From the NCBI GenBank assembly GCA_025928435.1, contig JAICJM010000031.1, forward strand, positions 1-28,257: a stretch of 28,257 nucleotides of DNA. The letters are read 5' to 3'. Below, piece after piece: positions 1 through 7,685 of this stretch. The notes under the pieces were generated by a model. That model saw only the letters and a program-made list of their open reading frames with translations, did not search any database and was not told the DNA's origin. The DNA comes from Thermoleophilia bacterium (GTDB lineage Bacteria > Actinomycetota > Thermoleophilia > Gaiellales > JAICJC01). Both the position numbers and the translations under genes were made by a program. Numbering within the stretch: the stretch's first letter is position 1; every line of letters starts with the position of its first letter.

Positions 1-1002
1 CTGTGCAAGGGCAACGTCGCCCAGCTCAACTGGTACGCGGAGACCGACAACCCGGTCTACGGGCGCACGGACAACCCCTGGGCGGCCGACCGCTCACCCG
101 GCGGGTCGAGCGGCGGGGAGGCGGCGCTCGTCGCCGCCGGCGTCGTCCCGGTGGCCGTGGGGACGGACATCGGCGGCAGCGTCCGCATCCCGGCCGCCTG
201 GTGCGGGGTCTTCGGCATGGCGCCCACCCCGGGGCGGCTCAGCCTCGCCGGCAGCCGCGACGACCAGCTCTTCGCCGGCCAGACGCTGATCCAGAACCGC
301 CCCGGCGTCCTCGCGCGCGACGTCGCCGACCTGCGGCTCGTGCTCTCGGTGCTCGACGTGGGGCCGGAGTCCCGTGCGCCGGCCCGGCCCCTGCGCCGCG
401 TCGGCGTCGTGCGCGACAACGGCGTGCTCACACCCGCGCCCGCCATCCGCCGCGCCGTCGCCGGGACGGCCGATCGGCTGGCGGCGGACGGCCTCGAGGT
501 CGTCGACGTCGAGCCGGCCGAAGCCCCCGAGGCGCTCGCGCTCTTCGACGCCGTGTTCGCCGCCGACGGCGGCCGCGGCCTGCTCCGGATCCTGCGCGGC
601 AGCCGGGCGACGCCCCAGGTGCGGCGCGCGCTCGCGGCCGCCGAGGCCGCCGCCCTCGACCCCGAGGAGCTGCTCCGGCTGGAGGAGCGGATCGGCGCGC
701 TGCGGGGGCGGTTCGCCGCGATGCTCGACCGCGAGGGGCTCGACGCCCTGATCGGCCCCGCTCACGCGCGCCCCGCCGTGCCCCACGGCGCGGCGCACGA
801 GGTCGTCGCGGGCCAGAGCTACACGTCGCTCTACAACCTGCTCGGCATGCCCGCCGGCGTCGCGCCCGTCACCACGGTGGTGCCGGGCGAGGATCGCGGG
901 GACGCCGGCTCCGCCGGCCTGCCGGTGGCGGTCCAGGCGGCCGCGCGACCGGGGGACGACGAAGTCGTCCTGACTCTTCTCGACCGTATTTCGTCTCATT
1001 GA
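1..1002 (+). CDS. Amidase signature family protein, 5' end missing
   Basis: C-terminal 333 residues of an amidase-signature hydrolase, open at the left window edge. These enzymes hydrolyse amide bonds with a Ser-cisSer-Lys triad. Visible are the glycine/serine motif SPGGSSGGE (cis-Ser at residue 36 of the fragment) and GTDIGGSVR with the nucleophile Ser60. Their spacing of 24 residues matches the family (FAAH Ser217/Ser241). The triad lysine lies upstream, outside the window. The stretch around TDNPVYGRTDNPW is also typical. The ATG-like start at 151 is internal and would remove the cis-Ser, so it is not the real start. The exact substrate cannot be told; GatA is possible in principle, but nothing here looks like a Gat operon. 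It lies 169 bases upstream of an oligopeptide-type importer on the same strand, which suggests a role in using imported amides or peptides. Confidence 0.9.
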   Translation: MCKGNVAQLNWYAETDNPVYGRTDNPWAADRSPGGSSGGEAALVAAGVVPVAVGTDIGGSVRIPAAWCGVFGMAPTPGRLSLAGSRDDQLFAGQTLIQNRPGVLARDVADLRLVLSVLDVGPESRAPARPLRRVGVVRDNGVLTPAPAIRRAVAGTADRLAADGLEVVDVEPAEAPEALALFDAVFAADGGRGLLRILRGSRATPQVRRALAAAEAAALDPEELLRLEERIGALRGRFAAMLDREGLDALIGPAHARPAVPHGAAHEVVAGQSYTSLYNLLGMPAGVAPVTTVVPGEDRGDAGSAGLPVAVQAAARPGDDEVVLTLLDRISSH

Positions 1003-1028
1003 GTTATGGCCGGACACCGTGATACGTT
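999..1028 (+). promoter_or_regulatory. Candidate promoter of the ABC importer operon
   Basis: TTGAGT (999-1004), 18-base spacer, TACGTT (1023-1028). It overlaps the amidase stop codon and would give a leader of about 135 bases before the GTG at 1172. Assigned by eye only. Confidence 0.3.
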
Positions 1029-1032
1029 GGCG

Positions 1033-1072
1033 CCTTCCCAGCGGTACTGGAGGGCCCGGCGCAGTGGGAAGG
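1033..1072 (+). other. Inverted repeat in the leader of the importer operon
   Basis: CCTTCCCA (1033-1040) pairs perfectly with TGGGAAGG (1065-1072) around a 24-base GC-rich loop. It lies in the 169-base stretch between the amidase and the substrate-binding protein. It could be an RNA leader structure, or help end amidase transcription, although no T-tract follows. I do not recognise a known riboswitch class in 1003-1171. Confidence 0.4.
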
Positions 1073-1171
1073 AGCTATCTGAGTAGCCGAGCGAGGTCGC
1101 GTTACCACCCGTTCGCGCGTTCCTGCGGGGAGCGCCGTCCCGGGTCACCAAACACGAAGTGAGGTCCAGCT

Positions 1172-2833
1172 GTGAAGGATCTTGAATACCACCTCTACGA
1201 GGAAGCCCGCGCGGGCCGGATGACGCGCCAGCAGGTGCTCGTCCGGGGCAGCGTCCTCGGGATATCGGCCTCCGTCCTGGGGACGATCCTGGCCGCCTGC
1301 GGCTCCTCGGCCTCCGACAACTCGTCCTCGCCCTCATCCTCGGGCGGCGCGATCAAGCGCGGCGGCACCGGCATCTTCGGCATCACCTCGCCGGCCTCCG
1401 ACGTCGACCCGGTGACGATGTTCAACACCGGCGCCATCATGACCACGCAGCTCGCCTGCGACTATCTCGTCTTCCCGAACGCGCAGTACGTCCTCCAGCC
1501 GAAGCTGGCCACGAAGTGGGAGCCCGGCTCGACCCCCGACACATGGACGTTCACGATCCGCCAGGGCGTCAAGTGGCAGGACGGCAGCCCGTTCTCGAAC
1601 GACGACATCGTCGCCTCGTTCGAGCGCATGCTCGACCCGAAGATCGGGTCGGCGGCGCTGTCGGCCTTCTCGGGCGTGCTCTCCCGCGGCAACGTCGAGA
1701 GCACGGCGCCGGACACCATCGTGTTCCACCTCGACCGCCCGTACGCGGACTTCCCGTACCTGGTCTCGTCGTTCAACTACAACTCGGTGATCCTGCCGAA
1801 GAACTACCAGGTCGGCGACTTCACCAAGGGCGGGATCGGGACCGGGCCGTTCGTCCTGAAGACCTTCTCGAAGGACCAGGGTGCGACGTACGAGAAGAAC
1901 CCGCACTACTGGGGCAAGGGCCAGCCCTACCTCGACAAGGTGAACGTCAAGTACTTCACCGATACGCCGCCGATCGTGCTGGCGCTCCAGGGCGGGGCGA
2001 TCAACGTGTTCCCGCAGGTTCCGTACCAGGGCTCGCAGGCGCTCTTCTCCGACTCGAACATCACGGTCACCGAGACGCAGTCGAGCGAATACCGCACGCT
2101 CCAGATGCGGGTCGACCAGGAGCCGTTCAACGACAAGAACGCGCGCCTCGCCGTCGCCTACTCGCTCGACCGGCCCGGGCTCGTCTCCGGCCTCTTCAAC
2201 GGCAAGGCCGAGCTCGGTAACGACCACGCGTTCGCGCCGATCTACCCGGGCTCGCCGACCACCGATCAGGTGCCGCAGCGCGTCCAGGACATCGACAAGG
2301 CCAAGTCCTTGCTCGGCGGCAAGACCATCAACGTCACCCTCACGACCGAGCAGTTCCTGGAGATTCCGGAGTACGCGCAGTTCGTGAAGCAGATGGTCGC
2401 GCCGGCCGGGATCAACGTGAAGCTCGACGTCCAGCCCCAGGGCACGTTCTACGGCACGGGCGGCAACCAGCCCTGGCTGCAGGTGCCCTTCGGCATCACC
2501 GACTGGGGCGCCCGCGGGACGGCCGGCCAGACGATCGACCCGGCCTACCTGTGCCGGTCGGTGCCGAACAAGACCCTGTCGAACTCGGGCGCATGGAACT
2601 CGGCCCACTGGTGCGACCCGGCCTTCGACAAGCTCGTCCAGAAGTTCGAGGGCGAGGCCGACCAGCAGACCCGCACGTCGCTGGCCGTCCAGGCCGCCAA
2701 GATCCAGCAGGCGGAGGTGCCGGACGTGATCGGCTACTGGATCAAGGAGCTGCGGGCGACCCGCAACAACGTCCACGGGCTGGCCGCTGGGCCGACCTTC
2801 CACCTCGACGCGAGCGCCATGTGGCTCTCGTGA
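1172..2833 (+). CDS. ABC importer substrate-binding lipoprotein, oligopeptide/dipeptide type (SBP_bac_5)
   Basis: Extracytoplasmic solute-binding protein of an oligopeptide/dipeptide/nickel-type ABC importer, 553 aa, a normal family length. The N-terminus has a basic stretch, a hydrophobic segment and the lipobox LAAC, with Cys43 as the predicted lipid-modified residue. A Ser/Gly-rich linker follows, then the mature domain with typical phrases such as LATKWEPG, WTFTIRQGVKWQDGSPF and DDIVASFERM (about residues 110-150). The start is GTG at 1172, supported by GAGGT at 1161-1165 six bases upstream; the internal Met17 is less likely. It is the first gene of a four-gene importer operon, separated from the permeases by a strong hairpin. 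The ligand is not readable from sequence. Confidence 0.93.
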   Translation: MKDLEYHLYEEARAGRMTRQQVLVRGSVLGISASVLGTILAACGSSASDNSSSPSSSGGAIKRGGTGIFGITSPASDVDPVTMFNTGAIMTTQLACDYLVFPNAQYVLQPKLATKWEPGSTPDTWTFTIRQGVKWQDGSPFSNDDIVASFERMLDPKIGSAALSAFSGVLSRGNVESTAPDTIVFHLDRPYADFPYLVSSFNYNSVILPKNYQVGDFTKGGIGTGPFVLKTFSKDQGATYEKNPHYWGKGQPYLDKVNVKYFTDTPPIVLALQGGAINVFPQVPYQGSQALFSDSNITVTETQSSEYRTLQMRVDQEPFNDKNARLAVAYSLDRPGLVSGLFNGKAELGNDHAFAPIYPGSPTTDQVPQRVQDIDKAKSLLGGKTINVTLTTEQFLEIPEYAQFVKQMVAPAGINVKLDVQPQGTFYGTGGNQPWLQVPFGITDWGARGTAGQTIDPAYLCRSVPNKTLSNSGAWNSAHWCDPAFDKLVQKFEGEADQQTRTSLAVQAAKIQQAEVPDVIGYWIKELRATRNNVHGLAAGPTFHLDASAMWLS

Positions 2834-2842
2834 GCCGCTGAC

Positions 2843-2879
2843 CTTCGGGGCCGGCGCCCTTCACGCGCCGGCCCCGAGG
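2843..2879 (+). terminator. Strong stem-loop between binding protein and permease genes
   Basis: GGGGCCGGCGC (2847-2857) and GCGCCGGCCCC (2865-2875) form a perfect 11-bp stem with a 7-base loop. The stem extends outward to about 15 bp (2843-2879) with one G-U pair. It starts 10 bases after the binding-protein stop and has no T-tract. This is the usual place for an attenuating or mRNA-stabilising hairpin that gives more binding protein than permease. Confidence 0.6.
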
Positions 2880-2901
2880 CGGTACGCTTGCAAGGCATCG
2901 C

Positions 2902-3843
2902 ATGAGCCGGTACATCCTGAAGCGCCTGGGGTTGACCGTGATCACGCTCGTGATCGTCTCGGTCGTGGTCTTCACGGCGTCGCAGCTGCTCCCGGGCGAC
3001 GTCGGCCGGACGATCCTCGGCCCGTACGCGTCCCAGCAGCAGGTGGACGCGCTCGACCACTCGCTCGGCACCGACAAGCCCCTGCCCGTGCGCTACTGGA
3101 ACTGGGCGACCGACTTCGTGCGCGGCGACTGGGGCGTGTCGCCGGTGCAGAACGTCGAGGTACGCCCGCTCGTCCTCCACCGCCTGCGGAACTCCCTCAT
3201 ACTGGGGGCGTTCGCGCTGGTCCTGATCGTGCCGTTCTCCATCTTCATGGGGGTGGTGGCCGCCCTCAACTACGGGAAGACCCTCGACCGGGTGGTCTCG
3301 ATCACGGGGCTCTCGTTCATCGCCCTGCCCGAGTTCGTGGTCGGGGTGATCCTGATCGTCGTCTTCGCCGTCCAGTTGGGGTGGTTCCCGACCTCGTCGC
3401 AGGTGCCGGGCACCGACCCGGTGGACTGGTTCCGGCAGCTGCTCCTGCCCGCGCTCCCGCTGGGCTTCGTCCTCTTCGGCTACATCTCGCGCATGGCCCG
3501 GGCGGGCACGGTCGACGCGCTGCAGTCGAACTACGTCCGCACGGCGATCCTGAAGGGCCTGCCCCGGCGCTACGTGGTCTGGCGCCACGTCGTGCGCAAC
3601 TCGATGCTCCCGACCATCACCGTCGTGAGCGCCCAGGTCGGCTACCTGGTCGGCGGCCTCGTGATCGTCGAGACCCTGTTCGCCTATCCCGGCATCGGCC
3701 AGCTGATCCTCGAGTCCGCCACCGGGCACGACCTGCAGACGCTCGAGGCGGGCGTGCTCATGATGGCGATCATCTACTGCGTCGCGAACCTCATCGCCGA
3801 CATCACCTACGGCCTCCTCAACCCGCGTGTGAGGCTCGCGTAG
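2902..3843 (+). CDS. ABC importer permease, DppB/OppB type
   Basis: First integral-membrane subunit of the importer, 313 aa. It begins with the family hallmark MSRYILKRLG followed by the first transmembrane helix (about residues 9-29) and the periplasmic segment LLPGD. Several more helices follow. The cytoplasmic coupling (EAA-type) loop is around ILKGLPRRYVVWRHVVRNSMLP (about residues 215-236), which docks on the ATPase. It ends with the typical NPRVRLA tail. The stop codon is directly followed by the next permease's ATG, so the two are translationally coupled. Confidence 0.93.
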   Translation: MSRYILKRLGLTVITLVIVSVVVFTASQLLPGDVGRTILGPYASQQQVDALDHSLGTDKPLPVRYWNWATDFVRGDWGVSPVQNVEVRPLVLHRLRNSLILGAFALVLIVPFSIFMGVVAALNYGKTLDRVVSITGLSFIALPEFVVGVILIVVFAVQLGWFPTSSQVPGTDPVDWFRQLLLPALPLGFVLFGYISRMARAGTVDALQSNYVRTAILKGLPRRYVVWRHVVRNSMLPTITVVSAQVGYLVGGLVIVETLFAYPGIGQLILESATGHDLQTLEAGVLMMAIIYCVANLIADITYGLLNPRVRLA

Positions 3844-4746
3844 ATGGCCAGCATCGAGGGCAGTGACCTCCAGATCCCGCCGCCTGCCGCGCCCGTCCTC
3901 GACGTGCGTGCCGAGCGCCGCCGGCGCCGGCAGGAGTTCCTCCGCGCGCTGATCCGGTCGAAGACGTTCGTCGTCGGCGCGATCATCCTGGCCTTCTGGG
4001 TCCTCGACGCGATCTTCTGGCGGGCGATCGTGCCGCACGACCCCCTGGCGGTCGGCCCGACCGATACCCTGAAGTCCCCGGGCGGTGCCCACTGGTTCGG
4101 CACGGACAACCTCGGGCGCGACGTCTTCTCGCGCGTGCTGGCCGGGTCGGCCACCGTCCTTGAGATCGCGCCGGCCGCGACCCTGCTCGGCCTCGTCGCC
4201 GGCACGATCGTCGGCCTCGTCACCGGCTTCTACCGCGGCTGGGTCGATGACATCGTCAGCCGCATCGTCGACGCGTTCCTGGCGTTCCCGCTGATCGTCA
4301 TCGCCGTGCTCGTGCTGGCGTCGCTGGGGCGTACCACCCTGAACATCATCCTCGTCATCGGGATCATCTTCACCCCGCTGATCGCGCGCACCGTGCGCTC
4401 GGCGGTGCTGGTGGAGCGCGAGCGCGAGTACGTCGCCGCGGCCCGCCTGCGGGGCGAGCGCGGGATCCGCATCATGCTGTGGGAGATCCTCCCGAACATC
4501 ACCGGCCCGATCCTGGTCGAGGCCACCGTCCGCCTCGCCTACGCCATCTTCACGGCCGCCTCGATCTCGTTCCTCGGTCTCGGCCTGCAGGATCCGTCGC
4601 CCGACTGGGGACTCCAGATCGCGAACGGCCGCGCCTTCCTGCAGGTGGCGTGGTGGATGGTGATCTTCCCGGCGGCCGCCCTGGCCACCCTCGTCGTCGG
4701 CGTCAATCTGGTGGCTGACGGCCTGAAGCGGGTGGTGGAGGAATGA
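3844..4746 (+). CDS. ABC importer permease, DppC/OppC type
   Basis: Second membrane subunit, 300 aa, starting immediately after the DppB-like stop. It has the long basic cytoplasmic N-terminus typical of OppC/DppC (AERRRRRQEF), a first membrane helix near residues 40-58, the conserved HWFGTDNLGRDVFSR segment (about 80-95), and the coupling loop AARLRGERGIRIMLWEILPN (about 200-219). The end of the gene overlaps the ATPase start by ATGA. It should pair with the DppB-like protein to form the translocation pore. Confidence 0.93.
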   Translation: MASIEGSDLQIPPPAAPVLDVRAERRRRRQEFLRALIRSKTFVVGAIILAFWVLDAIFWRAIVPHDPLAVGPTDTLKSPGGAHWFGTDNLGRDVFSRVLAGSATVLEIAPAATLLGLVAGTIVGLVTGFYRGWVDDIVSRIVDAFLAFPLIVIAVLVLASLGRTTLNIILVIGIIFTPLIARTVRSAVLVEREREYVAAARLRGERGIRIMLWEILPNITGPILVEATVRLAYAIFTAASISFLGLGLQDPSPDWGLQIANGRAFLQVAWWMVIFPAAALATLVVGVNLVADGLKRVVEE

Positions 4747-6794
4747 GCGTCGCCCCGGTGCAGACCGGCGCCGTCGAGATCGACAGCCTCACGGTCAGCT
4801 ACCGCCGCCGCAGCCGGCTCCTGCGCGTGCTCTCGGACGTGTCGTTCACGATCAAGCCGGGCGAGGCCTACGGGCTCGTCGGAGAGTCCGGGTGCGGCAA
4901 GACGACGGTCGCCATGTCGCTCATGCGCTACCTGCCGCCCAACGCGGTGGTCGAGTCCGGCAGCATCACCTTCGGCGGCGACGACCTGCTGGCCGCCGAC
5001 GAGCGCACGCTGCGGAGCTGGCGCGGCAACCGGATGGCGATGGTCTACCAGGATCCCGGCACCGCGCTCAACCCGACGCTGCGGGTCGGCGACCAGATCG
5101 CCGAGGTGTATCGGTTCCACCGCGGGATGGACAAGCGCGAGGCGGCCGACGCCGCGGCGCACATGATCTCGACCGTGCAGATCTCCGACGCCGCCCGCGT
5201 CCTGCGCCGCTACCCGCACGAGCTCTCGGGCGGCCAGCAGCAGCGGATCATGTTCGCGATGGCGCTCGCCACCGACCCCGACCTGCTGGTGCTGGACGAG
5301 CCGACGACCGGACTCGATGCCACCGTCGAGGCCGAGGTGCTCGATCTGGTCGAGGACCTGCGCCGCGAGTTCAACACGTCGATCCTCTTCGTCAGCCACA
5401 ACCTCGGCATCGTCGCCCGCATGTGCGAGCGCGTCGGCGTCCTCTACGCCGGCCGCCTGATCGAGCAGGGGAACGCCCGCGAGGTGTTCCGCGACCCGCG
5501 TCACCCCTACACCCTTGCCCTCCTGCGCTGCCTGCCGCGCCTGGGCATGCGCAAGGACACCGACCGGCTCGACCCGATCCCGGGATCGCTGCCGCCGCTC
5601 GGCGCCGACATGCCCGGCTGCGTGTTCGCCGACCGCTGCCCGATCGCGCGCGACCGGTGCGTGCAGGAGCACCCCGAGCTGGCGCCCGTCAGCGACGGGC
5701 ACATGGCCCGCTGCTTCTACTCCGAGGAGGTGCCGGGCATCCCGCCGGTCGAGGCGGTGGCCCAGGACGACGTCGCACCCGTGGCCGACGAGACGCTCCT
5801 CAAGGTCACGGACCTCGTGAAGGCCTACAAGTTCTCCGGCACTGAGGTGCTGGCGGTCGGCGGCGTCGACGTCGAGGTCAGGCGAGGCGAGGTGTTCGGC
5901 CTCGTCGGCGAGTCCGGCAGCGGCAAGACGTCGTTCGCGAAGTGCATCGTCGGCCTGATCGACGTCACCTCGGGCGAGCTGGCCTTCGAGGGCATGGACG
6001 TGTCGAAGCTGGCCGGAAAGCGGCCGGGCGAGGCCCGCCGCCGCCTGCAGATGGTGTTCCAGAACCCCGACAACGCGCTCAACCCGACGCACAGCGTGCG
6101 CGCGATCCTGCGCCGCTCCCTGCAACTGCTCGCGGGCGTGCGCGGGCGCGACTCGCAGGACCAGCAGATGGCCGACCTGGCCCGCTCCGTGCGGCTCGAG
6201 CCCCGTCATCTCGACGTGCGCCCGTCCGCGCTCTCCGGCGGCCTGAAGCAGCGCGTCGCGATCGCCCGCTCGTTCGCCGGCAACCCCGCGATGGTGCTCT
6301 GCGACGAGCCGACCTCGGCCCTCGACGTGTCGGTGCAGGCCGCGATCCTGAACCTGCTCGTCGACCTGCAGCGGCGCCAGGGCGTCTCCTACGTCTTCAT
6401 CTCGCACGACCTCGCCGTCGTCCGCTACGTGTCCGATTCGATCGGGGTCATGTACCTGGGCAAGCTCGTCGACGTCGGCTCCGCGGAGCAGGTCTTCGCG
6501 TCGCCGCACCACCCGTACACGGAGGCGCTGCTCTCGGCGATCCCGACCTTCGACGACGAGGACAGCCGGCCCCGGATCAAGCTCTCCGGCGTCCTCCCCA
6601 GCGCGTCCGACGTGCCGACCGGCTGCCCCTTCCACACCCGCTGCCCGCGAGTTCTGGGCGAGATCTGCCGCACCGAGGCACCCCCGTGGCAGGAGGACGG
6701 CGTCCGCCACCGCTACCGCTGCCACATCCCCCCGGCCGAGCTCACGGAGCTGCAGAAGACCGCTCCCGAGCCGGCCGAGGACGTCGTCGCCTAG
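4743..6794 (+). CDS. Fused double ATPase of the oligopeptide-type ABC importer (DppD-DppF fusion)
   Basis: 683 aa; two complete ABC ATPase halves in one chain. Half 1: Walker A GESGCGKTT (47-55), signature LSGGQQQR (161-168), Walker B LLVLDEP (181-187), H-loop VSHN (217-220). Half 2: Walker A GESGSGKTS (389-397), signature LSGGLKQR (497-504), Walker B MVLCDEP (517-523), H-loop ISHD (about 553-556). Each half ends in the oligopeptide-ABC C-terminal extension with four cysteines: C293, C299, C306, C324 and C628, C634, C642, C660. Such cysteines are reported to bind a [4Fe-4S] cluster in Dpp ATPases. It hydrolyses ATP to drive uptake through the two preceding permeases. The ATG overlaps the upstream stop (ATGA), and it is the last gene of the operon. 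Confidence 0.94.
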   Translation: MSVAPVQTGAVEIDSLTVSYRRRSRLLRVLSDVSFTIKPGEAYGLVGESGCGKTTVAMSLMRYLPPNAVVESGSITFGGDDLLAADERTLRSWRGNRMAMVYQDPGTALNPTLRVGDQIAEVYRFHRGMDKREAADAAAHMISTVQISDAARVLRRYPHELSGGQQQRIMFAMALATDPDLLVLDEPTTGLDATVEAEVLDLVEDLRREFNTSILFVSHNLGIVARMCERVGVLYAGRLIEQGNAREVFRDPRHPYTLALLRCLPRLGMRKDTDRLDPIPGSLPPLGADMPGCVFADRCPIARDRCVQEHPELAPVSDGHMARCFYSEEVPGIPPVEAVAQDDVAPVADETLLKVTDLVKAYKFSGTEVLAVGGVDVEVRRGEVFGLVGESGSGKTSFAKCIVGLIDVTSGELAFEGMDVSKLAGKRPGEARRRLQMVFQNPDNALNPTHSVRAILRRSLQLLAGVRGRDSQDQQMADLARSVRLEPRHLDVRPSALSGGLKQRVAIARSFAGNPAMVLCDEPTSALDVSVQAAILNLLVDLQRRQGVSYVFISHDLAVVRYVSDSIGVMYLGKLVDVGSAEQVFASPHHPYTEALLSAIPTFDDEDSRPRIKLSGVLPSASDVPTGCPFHTRCPRVLGEICRTEAPPWQEDGVRHRYRCHIPPAELTELQKTAPEPAEDVVA

Positions 6795-6807
6795 GTACGC
6801 CTGGGGT

Positions 6808-6837
6808 GGGGACAGTCCCCGGATGGGGACTGTCCCC
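6808..6837. repeat. Nested palindromic stem-loop (REP-like) after the importer operon
   Basis: GGGGACAGTCCCC (6808-6820), loop GGAT, GGGGACTGTCCCC (6825-6837): a perfect 13-bp stem. Each arm is itself a palindrome (GGGGAC-N-GTCCCC), so the unit has four GGGGAC/GTCCCC half-sites. It is followed by GATTTTC. It can act as a transcription terminator for the operon ending at 6794, but the nested symmetry also resembles dispersed REP elements mobilised by IS200-like transposases. Only one unit is present in the window. Confidence 0.7.
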
Positions 6838-6889
6838 GATTTTCGGGCTGCCTGCCCGCCGCCCGCGAGACGTCCGCGTTCGCACGCGC

Positions 6890-6906
6890 ATGCACCTCAC
6901 GTGCAT
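6890..6906. promoter_or_regulatory. Candidate operator in front of the IclR gene
   Basis: ATGCAC-CTCAC-GTGCAT: perfect 6-base arms with a 5-base spacer. It lies just upstream of the IclR -10 hexamer (6924-6929). IclR-family regulators commonly bind short palindromes at their own promoters, so autoregulation is plausible. The binding itself is inference. Confidence 0.5.
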
Positions 6907-6923
6907 AATATGAGCGAAGCGTG

Positions 6924-6929
6924 TATGCT
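6924..6929 (+). promoter_or_regulatory. -10 hexamer TATGCT of the IclR-MFS pair, probably leaderless
   Basis: TATGCT ends six bases before the ATG at 6936, placing the expected transcription start on the initiation codon itself. No Shine-Dalgarno sequence is seen. The same arrangement recurs at several genes in the window. Confidence 0.5.
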
Positions 6930-6935
6930 GCGACC

Positions 6936-7685
6936 ATGGAATCCACGGCGGGCACCCAGGCGGTCGAGCGCGCGATGGCGATCCTCGAGCTCTTCGACGA
7001 GCGCCGCCCCGATCTCTCGATCGCCGACGTGGTCTCGGCGCTCGACGTCCACCGCAGCACCGCGTCGCGGATGATGGCGACGCTCGAGCGGCACGGGCTG
7101 CTCGAGCAGACGGATGTCCCCGGCCGCTACCGCCTCGGCCTCGGTCTGGTCACGCTGGCGGGCCTTGTCCTGAACCGGTTCCCGGTGCGGGCCCTGGCGC
7201 GGCCGCGGCTGCGCGAGCTGCGTGACGAGACGGGCGAGACGGCCTGGCTGGGCATGCTCGACGGGCAGTCGGTGGTCTACCTCGACCAGGCGTCGAGCCG
7301 GCATGTCACCGTGAACGTGGACTGGGTGGGCCGCCGGCAGGCGCTCACCGACGGCGTGACGGGGCGGCTGCTCCTCGCCTTCCAGCCCCCGGACGTGATC
7401 GAGCGCCTGGTCGGCGAGGCGGCGCCGGGCGCCGTCGGGCTCTCCGATGTCGAGCTCGCGTCCCTCCGCCGGCGCGGCCACGCCCTCTGCGTGGGGGACG
7501 CGGACGACGCCTACACGGGCGTCGCCGTCCCCATCCGCGATCACCGCGGCGCGGTGATCGCCGCGATCGCGCTCGGCGGGCCGCGCTACCGCGTCAGCCC
7601 CGAGCGGCTCGAGTCCGAGTTCGTGCCGATGGCCCTGCGGGCCGCCGCGCGCGTCTCCGAGGCACTGGGACACGTCGCGGCATGA
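6936..7685 (+). CDS. IclR family transcriptional regulator
   Basis: 249 aa when read from ATG 6936; an in-frame GTG at 6921 would add five residues but lies upstream of and into the -10 hexamer, so the ATG is preferred. N-terminal winged helix-turn-helix (about residues 8-65): AVERAMAILELFDE, SIADVVSALDVHRSTASRMMATLERHGLLE, then GRYRLGLG. The C-terminal effector domain (about 75-245) contains GETAWLGMLDG and the late motif AVPIRDHRGAVIAAIAL. IclR proteins usually control nearby transport or catabolic genes in response to a small molecule. The stop overlaps the MFS start (ATGA), so that transporter is the likeliest target; the upstream importer is a second possibility. Ligand unknown. Confidence 0.92.
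   Translation: MESTAGTQAVERAMAILELFDERRPDLSIADVVSALDVHRSTASRMMATLERHGLLEQTDVPGRYRLGLGLVTLAGLVLNRFPVRALARPRLRELRDETGETAWLGMLDGQSVVYLDQASSRHVTVNVDWVGRRQALTDGVTGRLLLAFQPPDVIERLVGEAAPGAVGLSDVELASLRRRGHALCVGDADDAYTGVAVPIRDHRGAVIAAIALGGPRYRVSPERLESEFVPMALRAAARVSEALGHVAA

Noticed and set aside
1027..1050. TTGGCG ... TACTGG as a promoter for the importer
   Set aside because: Spacer is only 12 bases; the TTGAGT/TACGTT pair with an 18-base spacer is better.
4539..6725. 728-codon open frame on the minus strand
   Set aside because: Antisense of the fused ABC ATPase, whose motifs are complete on the plus strand.
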